Below are positions 37,579 to 47,214 of a stretch of DNA of 64,000 nucleotides, in pieces (position 1 is the stretch's first letter; every line of letters begins with the position of its first letter). Source of the DNA: Psychrobacter sp. P11F6. GTDB lineage: Bacteria; Pseudomonadota; Gammaproteobacteria; Pseudomonadales; Moraxellaceae. The DNA lies in assembly GCF_001435295.1 (NCBI RefSeq), contig NZ_CM003594.1, positions 62,001 to 126,000 of the forward strand, in the 5' to 3' direction. A program made the translations under genes and the position numbers. The notes below the pieces were generated by a model that saw only the letters and a list, made by a program, of their open reading frames with translations, did no database searches and was not told the DNA's origin.

Positions 37579-40305
37579 ATGGCAGATAAGACCGTCAAAG
37601 AACTGGCAGATATGGTAGGCAAAACCGCAAGTGCTGTACAACAGCAATTGGTAGATGCTGGACTGCCTGCTCGTGCAGAAGGTGACCTAGTCACTGAGCT
37701 TGAGCAAGAGAAGTTGGTGACGTATTTAAAGCAAAGTCATGGTCAGCAAGAAAAGCGTCGTATTAGTCTTAAATCTAAGACAACTAGCACTGCGCGCGTG
37801 ACCGGCTCTTCAGGTAAATCTAAGAGCGTCAATGTGGAAGTGCGTAAAAAGAAAGTATTTGAAAAGCCTGATCCAGAAAAAATGGCTGAAGAGTTGGCTG
37901 CGCGTGAGCAAGCGATGATTGAGTCGCAAGAACGTGCTGCTAAAGATGCTGAAGAGCGTGCTGCTACCAAGAAGAAATCTGAAGAACGTCAAGCTGCAAC
38001 CTTGGCTGCAATGCGTGCAAGCTTAGGCTCTAGCAAAAAGTCAGATGATAAAAACGACGATATCTCAACCTCAGTGGTTGTGAAAAAAGGTGGCAAAACC
38101 ACTGTCGAAGTCAAACCTAAAGACCAACCGAAGAAAAAAGTTGCAGCGACGAAACCGAAAGTTGAAACGGCGGTTGAGCGTAAAGCGCGCGAAATGCGTG
38201 AGAAAGAAGAAGCTCGTTTACGTGAAATCGAAACAGAAACACGCCGTGCTCAAGCTGAAGAAGCACAGAAACGTACGCTTGAACAAATGCGTAAAATGGC
38301 TGGAAAATATACAGATCAGCCTGCTTCTGAAGTTCGTAAAGATGAGCCACTCGCTGAAGGTTTGGTTGGTGATGCCTTAGAAGAATCATTTGAAAAAGAA
38401 CGTCGTGAAATCAAGCGTGGCACCAGTAGTACTAGTGCTCGTGGCCGTGGTCGTCGTAAGAATCAAGATGAGCGTGAAATCAAAAACCGTAAAAACGGTT
38501 TGCGTTCAACGCAAGCATCACAGCATAAGTTCGAAAAACCTGTTGAAAAAATTGTTTACGATGTTGAGATTAGTGAACAAATTACAGTCGCAGATCTTGC
38601 TCAACGTATGGCAGTTAAAGCGCGCGAAGTCACCAAATTGCTTATGAAAATGGGTGAGATGGCTCGTGAGTCAGATACGATTGATCAAGCGACAGCAAGT
38701 TTGCTCGTTGAAGAGATGGGTCACAATCCAGTACTGGTTAGTGATACTAAGGTTGAAGACGATCTACAAGACGCCGTTGATGAGCGTAGCAGTAACGTTC
38801 AAACTCGTCCGCCAGTAGTCACGATCATGGGTCACGTCGATCACGGTAAGACATCATTACTGGATAAAATTCGTGAAACAAAAGTGGCAACTGGTGAAGC
38901 AGGTGGTATTACTCAGCATATCGGTGCTTATCACGTTAAAACCGATCGTGGTGTGATTACCTTCCTTGATACTCCAGGTCACGCGGCCTTTAGTGCTATG
39001 CGTTCACGCGGTGCACAGGCGACTGATATTGTTGTGTTAGTTGTTGCCGCTGATGATGGTATGATGCCGCAAACAGCAGAAGCTATTGATCATGCTCGTG
39101 CTGCTGGTACGCCAATTATCGTTGCAATTAATAAAATGGATAAGCCAAGCGCTGATCCAGATCGCGTTCTTAATGAATTGACTGCTAAAGAAGTTGTTTC
39201 AGAAGAGTGGGGCGGCGATACGCCAATGGCTCGCATCTCAGCCAAAACCGGTGATGGTATTGATGAGCTGTTAGAACTTATTAGCCTACAAGCTGAACTA
39301 ATGGAGCTAGAAGCACCGTTAGATGGCGCTGCTCAAGGTGTGGTCATTGAATCAAGACTTGAAAAAGGGCGCGGTCCGGTTGTTAGTGTCTTAGTTAAAA
39401 AAGGCACATTAAAGCAAGGCGACTTGGTCTTGGCAGGCGAGCATTACGGTAAAGTTCGTGCGATGACTGATGAACATGGTAAGCGTATTCAATCAGCGGG
39501 TCCTTCTATCCCTGTAGAAATTTTAGGCCTACCTGAAACGCCAGCAGCTGGCAGCGAGTTCTTAGTCTTAACCGACGAGAAAAAAGCTCGTGAAGTGGCA
39601 GAGTTTAGAAGCAACCGTGAGCGTGAGCGTCAACTTGAACGTCAGAATGCCATGCGTTTAGAAAGCATGTTTGATCAGATGGAACAAGGTGATGTGTCAT
39701 TCTTGAATATCGTATTGAAAACCGATGTTCGTGGTTCGCTTGAAGCACTGCTTTCAGCATTGAATGAGCTATCAACTGATGAAGTTAAAGTCAGAGTAAT
39801 CAGCTCAGGTGTCGGTCCTATCTCTGAATCTGATGTGACACTTGCAGAATCTAGCGAAGCGGTATTGTTAGGTTTCAACGTTCGTGCTGATGCGACCGCA
39901 CGTCGCAAAGCGGATGCCGCCAACATGGATATCCGTTATTACAGCGTTATCTATGGTTTGATTGATGATGTCAAAGCAGCTATGAGTGGTATGCTTGCGC
40001 CAGAACATCGTGAGAAAATCCTTGGTGTTGCAGACGTTCGTGAAGTATTCCGTTCTAGTAAGTTCGGTGCTGCTGCTGGTTGTATGGTGGTTGAAGGTAC
40101 AATTTATCGCAACAAACCTATCCGCGTATTGCGTGATGACCAAGTTATCTTTACCGGTCAATTGCAATCATTGCGTCGCTATAAAGAAGACGTTAATGAA
40201 GTACGTACTGGTATGGAATGTGGTATGGCTGTTCGTGGCTATGATGTCGAAGCTGGCGATAAGATCGAAGTCTTTGAAATCCAAGAGTTTGCACGTACTA
40301 TCTAA
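37579..40305 (+). CDS. infB: Translation initiation factor IF-2
   Basis: GTPase that recruits fMet-tRNA to the 30S subunit and drives subunit joining. The 908-residue protein starts with an IF2-N domain (about 1-50). A long Lys/Glu/Arg/Ala-rich linker (about 60-320) and a second IF2-N-like module (about 325-390) follow. The G domain has GHVDHGKTS (about 418-426), DTPGHAAFS (about 464-472) and [10 protein letters not shown] (about 518-527); domains II, III and the tRNA-binding C2 domain complete it. AGGTGA precedes the ATG. Being next to initiator tRNA genes and rbfA links it to translation initiation. Confidence 0.98.
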   Translation: MADKTVKELADMVGKTASAVQQQLVDAGLPARAEGDLVTELEQEKLVTYLKQSHGQQEKRRISLKSKTTSTARVTGSSGKSKSVNVEVRKKKVFEKPDPEKMAEELAAREQAMIESQERAAKDAEERAATKKKSEERQAATLAAMRASLGSSKKSDDKNDDISTSVVVKKGGKTTVEVKPKDQPKKKVAATKPKVETAVERKAREMREKEEARLREIETETRRAQAEEAQKRTLEQMRKMAGKYTDQPASEVRKDEPLAEGLVGDALEESFEKERREIKRGTSSTSARGRGRRKNQDEREIKNRKNGLRSTQASQHKFEKPVEKIVYDVEISEQITVADLAQRMAVKAREVTKLLMKMGEMARESDTIDQATASLLVEEMGHNPVLVSDTKVEDDLQDAVDERSSNVQTRPPVVTIMGHVDHGKTSLLDKIRETKVATGEAGGITQHIGAYHVKTDRGVITFLDTPGHAAFSAMRSRGAQATDIVVLVVAADDGMMPQTAEAIDHARAAGTPIIVAINKMDKPSADPDRVLNELTAKEVVSEEWGGDTPMARISAKTGDGIDELLELISLQAELMELEAPLDGAAQGVVIESRLEKGRGPVVSVLVKKGTLKQGDLVLAGEHYGKVRAMTDEHGKRIQSAGPSIPVEILGLPETPAAGSEFLVLTDEKKAREVAEFRSNRERERQLERQNAMRLESMFDQMEQGDVSFLNIVLKTDVRGSLEALLSALNELSTDEVKVRVISSGVGPISESDVTLAESSEAVLLGFNVRADATARRKADAANMDIRYYSVIYGLIDDVKAAMSGMLAPEHREKILGVADVREVFRSSKFGAAAGCMVVEGTIYRNKPIRVLRDDQVIFTGQLQSLRRYKEDVNEVRTGMECGMAVRGYDVEAGDKIEVFEIQEFARTI

Positions 40306-40393
40306 CGTTACAGTTCGATAGCAGGATATCTAATCATGCAATATGCTTAATCAGCTGAGCAGATTAGTATCTTCTTAATATCTAGCTGTACTT

Positions 40394-40428
40394 AGGCCTA
40401 ACAGGTACATCCTGCTAGGCCTTTTTTA
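40394..40428 (+). terminator. Strong intrinsic terminator between infB and rbfA
   Basis: AGGCCTAaCAGG, 5-base loop, CCTGcTAGGCCT, then a T-run. With a stem of about 12 pairs it should end most transcripts leaving infB, so rbfA-truB probably have their own promoter in 40429-40500. Confidence 0.9.
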
Positions 40429-40508
40429 CCAACTATTAGTCCTAAAATTTGTTAATAAGCCAATATATCAATCAGTGAAAATAAGCCATATTAAAGTAAG
40501 GTAACAAT

Positions 40509-40913
40509 ATGAACCAACGTCTACAACGCTTAGCCGACCAAATTCAACGTGAGCTTGCTGTTCTCATCCGTGATGCAGTCAATGACCCTCGTTTAACTGG
40601 TTTTGTCACTATTTCTAGTGTCAAAGTTAGTCCTGACCTAGGGTATGCTGATGTCTATGTCACCATCATGGAGCCTGAGCTTAATGATTCCATGAATAAG
40701 ACCAATCATGAAGAAAGCATCAAAGTACTTAATAAAGCGGCGGGCTTTTTGCGCACCGAATTAAGCCACAGCCTAAAAACACGTACCACACCACGCTTGC
40801 GTTTTCATTATGACGAAGTGACTGCTCGTGGTAATTACATGATGGATTTAATCAGTAAAGCAGTTATTAAGACTGAAGAAAATGAGTCAGACGAGCAAGA
40901 AAACGAAGAGTAG
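40509..40913 (+). CDS. rbfA: Ribosome-binding factor A
   Basis: Cold-shock-linked 30S maturation factor that acts on the 5' end of 16S rRNA; essential for growth at low temperature in E. coli. The 134-residue protein shows the KH-type fold blocks: RLADQIQRELAVLIRDAVNDPRL region (about 6-28), TISSVKVSPDLGYADVYVTI (about 33-52), AAGFLRTELSHSLKTRTTPRLRF (about 79-101), and an acidic tail. TAAGGT precedes the ATG. truB follows with 16 bases between stop and start. Confidence 0.96.
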   Translation: MNQRLQRLADQIQRELAVLIRDAVNDPRLTGFVTISSVKVSPDLGYADVYVTIMEPELNDSMNKTNHEESIKVLNKAAGFLRTELSHSLKTRTTPRLRFHYDEVTARGNYMMDLISKAVIKTEENESDEQENEE

Positions 40914-40929
40914 AAGGGTAAAAGTCGTT

Positions 40930-42009
40930 ATGTCTATCGCATCTACGCAAGCGGATAAAAAGTCTAGTAATCATCCTAACAAGATTAAAGTCTCGGGTGT
41001 TATTTTAGTTGATAAACCCAAAGGCATGACTTCTCAGCAAGTGGTGTCAAAGGTGAAGTATCTTTTTAAGTCGCCAAATCATGACAGTAAAAAAGCGGGG
41101 CATACAGGGACACTTGACCCAATGGCAACCGGTCTATTGCCGATTTGTATGGGTGAAGCGACGAAATTTAGCCATTATCAGCTAGATGCAGATAAATCTT
41201 ATCAAGCAACTATTCTACTTGGTGGTCAAACTGATACTGGTGATGCCGATGGTCAAATCGTTGCACAAGCACCCATTCCAAAATTTGATGATGTACTTTT
41301 AGACAAAGTCGCCCAGCAGTTTTTAGGTGCTCAGCAGCAGATACCACCGATGTATTCTGCACTAAAAAAAGATGGCAAAAAACTCTATGAGTATGCTCGT
41401 GCGGGAATTGAGGTAGAACGAGTGCCTAGAGATATTGTAATCAAGGCCATTGATTTAAAAGCGCTTGATCATGAGAAAATTCAATTGACAGTGACCTGTA
41501 CTAAAGGGACTTATGTGCGTGTACTCGGTGAAGACATCGCCAAAGCGATGGGTACATTAGGGCATTTGACTGCATTACGCCGTACGCAGGTTGGTGATTT
41601 TAAAATCAATGATGCGATTACTTTGCCAGACTTAGAAGCATTAGCGTTTGATAACAGGCAAGAGCAATTGATGCCGGTAGATGCTTGCATTAATATTGAA
41701 GCTGAGATGGTGTTGACGTTTGAGCAGTGTGAGCGTATACACATGGGTCAACGTTTGAACGTATTTGAGCAACTGACAGACAGTCTGCGCGACTATATTT
41801 CAACTAGTATCAGTCATCAGTCGTCTGTGTCAGAAAACAATGATACCCAACTAGATAGTGATATGGTTAGTAGTGAAGATGACCAACAACCCTTGATCCA
41901 TGAGATTCCAGTTGATATTCGTTTAATAAATCAGCAAGGTCAGTTTCTTGGATTGGGTGCCGTAAGTCTCAACGGTAGATTGCAGCCTAAAAAATTAATC
42001 CAGCGTTAA
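40930..42009 (+). CDS. truB: tRNA pseudouridine(55) synthase TruB
   Basis: Converts U55 of the tRNA T-arm to pseudouridine. The frame is open back into rbfA (to 40882), but the ATG at 40930 with AGAAGG upstream is the likely start, giving 359 residues. Catalytic motif GHTGTLDPMATGLLPICMGE (about 57-76) holds the active Asp. YQATILLGGQTDTGDADG and the CTKGTYVRVLGEDIA block follow. The C-terminal PUA-like domain contains a Ser/Asp-rich insert (about 280-320). A strong terminator ends the transcript. Confidence 0.95.
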   Translation: MSIASTQADKKSSNHPNKIKVSGVILVDKPKGMTSQQVVSKVKYLFKSPNHDSKKAGHTGTLDPMATGLLPICMGEATKFSHYQLDADKSYQATILLGGQTDTGDADGQIVAQAPIPKFDDVLLDKVAQQFLGAQQQIPPMYSALKKDGKKLYEYARAGIEVERVPRDIVIKAIDLKALDHEKIQLTVTCTKGTYVRVLGEDIAKAMGTLGHLTALRRTQVGDFKINDAITLPDLEALAFDNRQEQLMPVDACINIEAEMVLTFEQCERIHMGQRLNVFEQLTDSLRDYISTSISHQSSVSENNDTQLDSDMVSSEDDQQPLIHEIPVDIRLINQQGQFLGLGAVSLNGRLQPKKLIQR

Positions 42010-42385
42010 TGTTACGGTTCTTATATAACCCTCGTTTAAACACGATTTAGCTTACTAATAGTTTACACTAATCACATATCCTCACATTTTATTGCAGGTT
42101 TCACCTATGGTGGAACCTGTTTTTTTTGTACTTTAGATCTACCGGATAGGAAGTCTGGATAGAAAAATAAATCGAACTAAGACTCTAAAAATAAGAACAT
42201 AAAAAAATAATAAGATAAAAAGTCATATATCAAAAATAAAAACTAGGTTCGAAAGAGAATATTTAATAGGAACAAGGTGGGTCAGAGGAAGACTATATAG
42301 CCAATAATAATAACGACTCATAAAAATAAAGTATGAATAATAAAACAACTAAAAGAAAATCACTCATAACGAAAAAAGGAATATC
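42010..42385. other. Intergenic region truB / pfpI-like gene
   Basis: Begins with the truB terminator. From about 42130 to 42380 the plus strand is strikingly A-rich and poor in C (many AAAATAA runs), with no reading frame; probably an unstructured leader or promoter region of the next gene. Confidence 0.5.
42095..42128 (+). terminator. Terminator downstream of truB
   Basis: CAGGTTTCACC, TAT loop, GGTGGAACCTG (one T:G wobble), then eight T. Confidence 0.93.
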
Positions 42386-42910
42386 ATGAAAACCATCGCT
42401 TTTTTACTACACAATAACTTCGAGCAAGCAGAATACGAAGAGGTTAATAATCAACTCAAAGATAAAGGTTACAAGACACTTCTTATAACCACAAATAAAG
42501 AAAAAGAAGTGCAAGCCATGCAGCAAGATGTAGACAAAGGCGACACCTTTATTGCTGATATTTTTGCAAAAGACGCAAGCATTTCTGATTATGATGCGTT
42601 GGTATTACCAGGTGGTACTGTCAATGCGGATACGATTCGTGGCAATGAAGAGGCTCATAGTATTATCAATGCTATCAATGATGCAGGCAAGCCATTAGCT
42701 GTCATTTGCCATGCTCCTTGGGTACTTATCAATATAGGTATTGCCAAAGGTAAAACGCTCACTGCTTATCATACGCTTCAGATAGATTTAGAAAACGCTG
42801 GTGCAAAATTTGTAGATCAAACAGTACAGGTAGACGGTAATTTGATTACCTCACGTAATCCAGATGATATCAGCAATTTCGTTGATGCTATTGATAAGGC
42901 GTTATCTTAA
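42386..42910 (+). CDS. DJ-1/PfpI family stress protein
   Basis: Class I glutamine amidotransferase-like protein of the DJ-1/PfpI superfamily, 174 residues; relatives (YhbO, YajL, general stress protein 18) protect against glycation or oxidative damage. The nucleophilic Cys is in AVICHAPWVLI (about 107-117), and the conserved Glu in the FEQAEYEEV segment near residue 13-21. VLPGGTVNADTIR (about 72-84) is a family motif. AAGGA precedes the ATG. The gene interrupts the usual truB-rpsO neighbourhood together with two small acidic genes. Confidence 0.9.
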   Translation: MKTIAFLLHNNFEQAEYEEVNNQLKDKGYKTLLITTNKEKEVQAMQQDVDKGDTFIADIFAKDASISDYDALVLPGGTVNADTIRGNEEAHSIINAINDAGKPLAVICHAPWVLINIGIAKGKTLTAYHTLQIDLENAGAKFVDQTVQVDGNLITSRNPDDISNFVDAIDKALS

Positions 42911-42985
42911 TTTTTCTACCCATCTACTGAATAATTAATTATTTATATTTCTTAAACGTTCACAACCGTAACTGAGGAAAATATT

Positions 42986-43147
42986 ATGTCAAATTCTAAT
43001 CCAAACGATACCAAGCTTGAGCAACAACGTTCTGAGTCAGCAACTGCAGCGCTTAAAAGCCAAACTGAGAACAATCATACTGAAGATAGTGAAGCCGCAG
43101 CAGATCGTATTGCGGACAACCTAGGAAATGCTAAAGAAGACAAGTAG
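42986..43147 (+). CDS. Small hydrophilic acidic protein, 53 residues
   Basis: Begins MSNSNPNDTKLEQQRSES and ends NLGNAKEDK. No Cys, Trp or long hydrophobic run; rich in Ala, Glu, Asn, Asp and Ser, so likely disordered. GAGGAAA stands eight bases before the ATG. It lies 75 bases after the pfpI-like gene and probably shares its transcript. No family recognised; composition is that of small stress or desiccation proteins, but that is an inference. Confidence 0.7.
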   Translation: MSNSNPNDTKLEQQRSESATAALKSQTENNHTEDSEAAADRIADNLGNAKEDK

Positions 43148-43282
43148 AGTACGTAAAGTGTCATCCATAATAAGGTGACACTGATATATTTGCTTATCAT
43201 CTCAATATCAATGATGACATTTGCATCTCAATGTAAAAAGTATAAAACAGCTACTTCAAAAAATAATAATTCAGGAGCTAAT

Positions 43283-43459
43283 ATGAGTAATTCATTGAAT
43301 AACATGAATGAGCAAGAAAAAGAGATTGAAAGGCTTGCAGAAGACATCAATCCTAGCGAGCATGCTACTCCTGATAGTTTAGCAGAAGTTACCACAGCTG
43401 CACCGCTTGAAGATGATGAACTAGGCGGTAACGCGACGGAAGATGACGTTAAGAAATAA
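43283..43459 (+). CDS. Small hydrophilic acidic protein, 58 residues
   Basis: Begins MSNSLNNMNEQEKEIERL and ends DDVKK. Like its upstream neighbour it starts MSNS, lacks Cys and is dominated by Glu, Asp, Ala and Asn. The frame is open upstream to a GTG at 43175 that would add a hydrophobic stretch, but the ATG at 43283 is preceded by CAGGAG at good spacing, so the short form is preferred. Closely followed by a terminator. Function unknown. Confidence 0.65.
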   Translation: MSNSLNNMNEQEKEIERLAEDINPSEHATPDSLAEVTTAAPLEDDELGGNATEDDVKK

Positions 43460-43530
43460 GCAAATTCTTTTGCCTATTGACGGATGATTTAACTATAAAA
43501 AATAAATCTGACTTTACAAGTATTATGAAA

Positions 43531-43556
43531 AACTGCTGCTAGTTCAGCAGTTTTTT
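43531..43556 (+). terminator. Terminator after the 58-residue gene
   Basis: AACTGCTG, 6-base loop, CAGCAGTT then T-run. Confidence 0.88.
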
Positions 43557-43558
43557 GT

Positions 43559-43564
43559 TATAAT
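43559..43564 (+). promoter_or_regulatory. Possible rpsO -10 element
   Basis: TATAAT immediately after the terminator T-run. The -35 region (17 bases upstream) falls in the hairpin and is not a good match, so this is tentative. Confidence 0.4.
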
Positions 43565-43826
43565 CACCGTCACATTTACATTAGGTTGAGATAAGACATC
43601 GTGCTTCATAGGCTGTCCAAAACGGATAGTTATATTAAGTGCTCTCTCATCGCAACTTATCCTAAATGGTCGTTATGACTAATTAGCTTGTCGTACACTA
43701 GGTCAACTCTAGTAATGCAGGGTTGTCCTGAATGACGTGCAGGTTATTCTATTTACTATTCTACTGCTTTAGATCTTACTCAAATTCGAGAATGTCTTAA
43801 AGCTTTTAGCATTGCCGGAGATATTT

Positions 43827-44093
43827 ATGCTAACTAATACCGATCGCGAACAAATCATTGCTCAATACCAACGTGGCGAAAATGACACTGGTTCTCCAGA
43901 AGTTCAAGTAGCTCTATTGAGTGCTCGTATCAACGATTTGCAGAACCATTTTAAAGCACATAAAGCTGATCATCATAGCCGTCGCGGTCTTATCCGTATG
44001 GTTAACACGCGTCGTAAATTGCTTGATTACCTAAAAGGTAAAGATCTTGGTCGTTACACCACGCTTATCAGCCAGTTAGGTCTACGTCGTTAA
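43827..44093 (+). CDS. rpsO: 30S ribosomal protein S15
   Basis: Primary 16S rRNA-binding protein of the central domain. 88 residues. The frame could start earlier at an ATT, but the ATG at 43827 follows CCGGAG and matches the family start [17 protein letters not shown]. Conserved [21 protein letters not shown] (about 50-70) carries the rRNA-binding residues. The usual rpsO-pnp order is kept, but with about 740 bases and a strong terminator between. Confidence 0.97.
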   Translation: MLTNTDREQIIAQYQRGENDTGSPEVQVALLSARINDLQNHFKAHKADHHSRRGLIRMVNTRRKLLDYLKGKDLGRYTTLISQLGLRR

Positions 44094-44213
44094 TCTAACG
44101 ACAATAGTACGAGTGGATGCTAAAATAAAAGAAGCCATCATATGGTGCTATTCTAGAAGTTTTGCTGAATCGCTTGGAACTTGCTTGTTGCTATCGATAA
44201 AATAGATTTTTCT

Positions 44214-44248
44214 AAAAACGGTGTGGAATAGTTTCACGCCGTTTTTTT
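44214..44248 (+). terminator. Terminator downstream of rpsO
   Basis: AAAAACGGTGTG, 9-base loop, CACGCCGTTTTTTT (one T:G wobble). Confidence 0.92.
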
Positions 44249-44559
44249 ATGCTTATTCATTTTCAAGATTGATTTTGGATAGCATTGGTTATAAAGACCA
44301 ATTCAAGTAGGTAATAGAATTTTTCGTGAAAACAGTAATACTAGAGCTAAGTGTTTTCTATCGATAATTGCTGTGTTCCGCAATTCATTGGTCAATGGCT
44401 ATAAATCACTGTAAAATAATGCCTTGTGAGTTTGATAGTATATCTACTACATATATGGTGACTATTTATAAAATACCTATTTCTTAGCTTATAGAATAGC
44501 TAGCTGCGCTAATATCCAACTCTCAAAAGCGCAGAAAAATAGCCTGTAGGGTTTTTAGC

Positions 44560-44588
44560 ACCGAAGTCTTTTGACTTAAGGTCTTTTT
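44560..44588 (+). terminator. Terminator- or attenuator-like hairpin in the pnp leader
   Basis: ACCGAAGTC, TTTT loop, GACTTAAGGT, then C and five T. The outer ACC/GGT and inner AAGTC/GACTT helices are separated by a small internal loop. Confidence 0.5.
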
Positions 44589-44832
44589 GATAGTATTTAT
44601 AGTAAAGCCAAAATTGAATGACCAAATATACACAATAGTACGATGTCTAGCACCGATAGGCATATGGAATAACTAGGTAATGTTATTGGCACTGGTTGAG
44701 ATGATTTCTGAGAGAAAGACTGTCAATTATTAGTCATATACACTAGTAGTCACATACACAGAATTTTAATGAAAAATATCAGCTTTTTATAATGCTGATA
44801 TTACTTTCGTCAGTCAACATTAGGAAGATTAT

Positions 44833-46935
44833 ATGACAATGTTTAACACCATTAAGCGTGAATTTCAGTATGGCAACCAACAGGTTGTGATCGAGACAGG
44901 TCGTATTGCTCGTCAAGCAAACTCTATCTTAGTACATATGGGCGGCGTTACGGTACTTGTCGCAGCAGTGGTAAAGTCAGAGGCTAAAGAAGGTCAAAAC
45001 TTCTTTCCGCTAACGGTCAACTATCAAGAAAAAATGTATGCAGCGGGCAAAATCCCAGGTGCCTATGGCAAACGTGAAGGTCGTGCAAGCGAGTTCGAAA
45101 CCCTAACCTCACGCTTGATTGACCGCCCGATTCGTCCGCTATTCCCTGAAGGTTATGTTAACGAAATTCAAATTACGGCAACGGTTGTTTCATCAGATAA
45201 AACGCAGTCTGCAGATATCGCAGCCTTAATCGGTGCTTCAGCGGCACTGGCTATCTCTGATGCACCATTCAATGGTCCAGTCGCAGCTGCCCGTGTTGGC
45301 TTTATCAACGGCGAGTACATCCTGAACCCAACCATTGAGCAGCTTAAAGAGAGTGATCTTGATTTGGTTGTGGCTGGTACGAAGTCTGCGGTACTAATGG
45401 TTGAATCTGAAGCAGCTGAGTTGTCAGAAGATCAGATGCTAGGCGCGGTACTATATGGTCATCAGCAACAGCAAATCGTTATTGATAACATTGCTTCAAT
45501 GGCAGAAGAAATCGGTACTGCTAAGCAGCAGTATACTGCCCCTGAGCGTGATCAAGCGCTTACCAGCAGCATGAAAGAGCAGTTTGGCGAGCAAGTTGCT
45601 GACGCTTATACGATTACTGATAAGCAAGCTCGTTATACTAAGCTTGATGAAATCAAGCAATCAATTATCGATGCGCTCGCTGGTGATGCTGAGTCAGAAA
45701 CTTACGCTGATACGGTATCTGAGCTTAAAGAAATTTATAACGATCTTAAATATCGTACGGTTCGTGACAATATCTTGTCAGGCAAGCCGCGTATTGATGG
45801 TCGTGATCTTGAGACTGTTCGTGCCCTTGACGTACAAGTTGGTGTATTGCCATACACGCATGGTTCAGCATTGTTCACACGCGGTGAAACGCAAGCATTG
45901 GTTACGACCACGCTTGGTAACAGCCGTGATGTCAACATGATTGACTCACTAGGTGGCACGATTCGTGACCATTTCATGCTGCATTACAACTTCCCGCATT
46001 TCTCAGTTGGCGAAACAGGTCGTGAAGGTATTCCAAAACGTCGTGAAATCGGTCATGGTCGTCTAGCTCGCCGCGGTGTACAAGCGATGCTACCAGATAG
46101 CGAACGCTTCCCGTATGTCATCCGTGTGGTATCAGAGATTACCGAGTCAAACGGTTCATCTTCTATGGCGTCTGTTTGTGGTGCAAGTTTGGCATTGATG
46201 GATGCTGGTGTTCCACTAAAAGCACCAGTTGCTGGTATCGCCATGGGTTTGGTTAAAGAAGGCGAGCGTTTCGCTGTACTATCAGACATCTTAGGTGATG
46301 AAGATCATCTTGGCGATATGGATTTTAAAGTTGCTGGTTCTAAAGATGGTATCACTGCGCTGCAGATGGACATCAAAATCGAAGGTATTACGCCTGACAT
46401 CATGGAGCAAGCGCTTAAGCAAGCCCATGCTGGTCGTATCCACATCTTAGATGCGATGAATAAAGTATTGCCTGAGAGTCGTACTGAAATCAACGCTCAT
46501 GCACCAAACTATGCGGTTATCGAAATCAATCCGGATAAAATCCGTGACGTAATCGGTAAAGGCGGCGCGATGATTCGTCAGCTAACCGAAGAGACTGGCG
46601 CAGTTATCGATATCGATGATGGCGGCACGATTCGTATCTTTGGTGAAAACAAAGCGGCAACTAAAGCAGCTATCGGTAGAATCGAAGCGTTGACGGCAGA
46701 AGTTGAAGTGGGCAAAACTTATGAAGGTACGGTTGCTCGTATCGTTGATTTTGGCGCGTTTATTAACGTCTTGCCAAACACTGATGGCTTGGTACATATC
46801 TCACAAATCGCTGAAGAGCGCGTTGAGAATGTTTCTGACTACCTAAAAGAAGGTCAGATCGTTAAAGTATTCGTCCAAGACGTCGATAACCGTGGTCGTA
46901 TTAAATTGACTATGAAAGGTATCGAGCAAAGCTAA
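44833..46935 (+). CDS. pnp: Polyribonucleotide nucleotidyltransferase (PNPase)
   Basis: Phosphorolytic 3'-5' exoribonuclease of the RNA degradosome; in cold-adapted bacteria it is needed for growth at low temperature. The 700-residue protein has two RNase PH domains (about 1-220 and 310-545) linked by a helical domain. The second contains [18 protein letters not shown] domain (about 553-612, [16 protein letters not shown]) and an S1 domain (about 620-692, [18 protein letters not shown]) follow. TAGGAAG precedes the ATG. A long-stem terminator follows the stop. Confidence 0.98.
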   Translation: MTMFNTIKREFQYGNQQVVIETGRIARQANSILVHMGGVTVLVAAVVKSEAKEGQNFFPLTVNYQEKMYAAGKIPGAYGKREGRASEFETLTSRLIDRPIRPLFPEGYVNEIQITATVVSSDKTQSADIAALIGASAALAISDAPFNGPVAAARVGFINGEYILNPTIEQLKESDLDLVVAGTKSAVLMVESEAAELSEDQMLGAVLYGHQQQQIVIDNIASMAEEIGTAKQQYTAPERDQALTSSMKEQFGEQVADAYTITDKQARYTKLDEIKQSIIDALAGDAESETYADTVSELKEIYNDLKYRTVRDNILSGKPRIDGRDLETVRALDVQVGVLPYTHGSALFTRGETQALVTTTLGNSRDVNMIDSLGGTIRDHFMLHYNFPHFSVGETGREGIPKRREIGHGRLARRGVQAMLPDSERFPYVIRVVSEITESNGSSSMASVCGASLALMDAGVPLKAPVAGIAMGLVKEGERFAVLSDILGDEDHLGDMDFKVAGSKDGITALQMDIKIEGITPDIMEQALKQAHAGRIHILDAMNKVLPESRTEINAHAPNYAVIEINPDKIRDVIGKGGAMIRQLTEETGAVIDIDDGGTIRIFGENKAATKAAIGRIEALTAEVEVGKTYEGTVARIVDFGAFINVLPNTDGLVHISQIAEERVENVSDYLKEGQIVKVFVQDVDNRGRIKLTMKGIEQS

Positions 46936-46958
46936 TCGATATCTAATATAGTCAACAT

Positions 46959-47008
46959 AAAAAAACCGCTTTAAGTCTCTCGTCATGAGTGCTTAAGGCG
47001 GTTTTTTT
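46959..47008 (+). terminator. Terminator downstream of pnp
   Basis: AAACCGC-T-TTAAG pairs with CTTAA-G-GCGGTTT around a 16-base loop, flanked by A and T runs. Confidence 0.92.
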
Positions 47009-47024
47009 ATGCAATTAAAAAATA

Positions 47025-47199
47025 TTAAGGCGTGTCCTCAATCTGAACGAAAGCGCCTAAATTGGCTAAAAACGGTCAAATCTTGCCAAGCTACATCAAA
47101 CAGCTGGTTAATATCCTGATATTATCAGTGCTATTTCTCTTGTTTAGCTGCAGTTTATCTTATTTTTATCATTATTTTCAAAAGGAATACATGCCCTAG
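47025..47199. mobile_element. MITE-like repeat, copy 2
   Basis: 175 bp, beginning TTAAGGCGTGTCC and ending ATGCCCTAG. The ends are diverged versions of the copy 1 termini (the right end has a 2-base insertion). The interior matches copies 1 and 3, most closely copy 3 (for example the ACATCAAACAGCTGGTTAAT stretch). It lies just after the pnp terminator, a neutral landing site. Confidence 0.82.
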
Positions 47200-47214
47200 G
47201 AATTAAACGAGGCG

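Larger units (their letters stand above)
43460..43826. other. rpsO leader region
   Basis: A terminator for the preceding gene, then a -10 like TATAAT near 43559 and about 260 bases of untranslated leader before rpsO. In E. coli, S15 represses its own mRNA through leader structure; whether this leader does so cannot be read by eye. Confidence 0.5.
44094..44832. other. Intergenic region and leader between rpsO and pnp
   Basis: About 740 bases without a gene. It holds the rpsO terminator and a second terminator-like hairpin about 245 bases before pnp. In E. coli the pnp leader is cleaved by RNase III and autoregulated by PNPase, so a structured leader is expected here. Confidence 0.55.

Noticed and set aside
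38090..38647. Alternative frames inside the infB linker
   Set aside because: They are shadows of the Lys/Glu-rich repeat composition of IF-2; the in-frame protein is unambiguous.
43175..43282. Signal-peptide-like N-terminal extension of the 58-residue protein
   Set aside because: It needs a GTG start with no ribosome site, whereas CAGGAG precedes the internal ATG.
47025..47199. Repeat copy as part of the pnp terminator or a regulatory RNA
   Set aside because: It starts after a complete terminator and matches two other unlinked copies, so a mobile-element origin explains it better.
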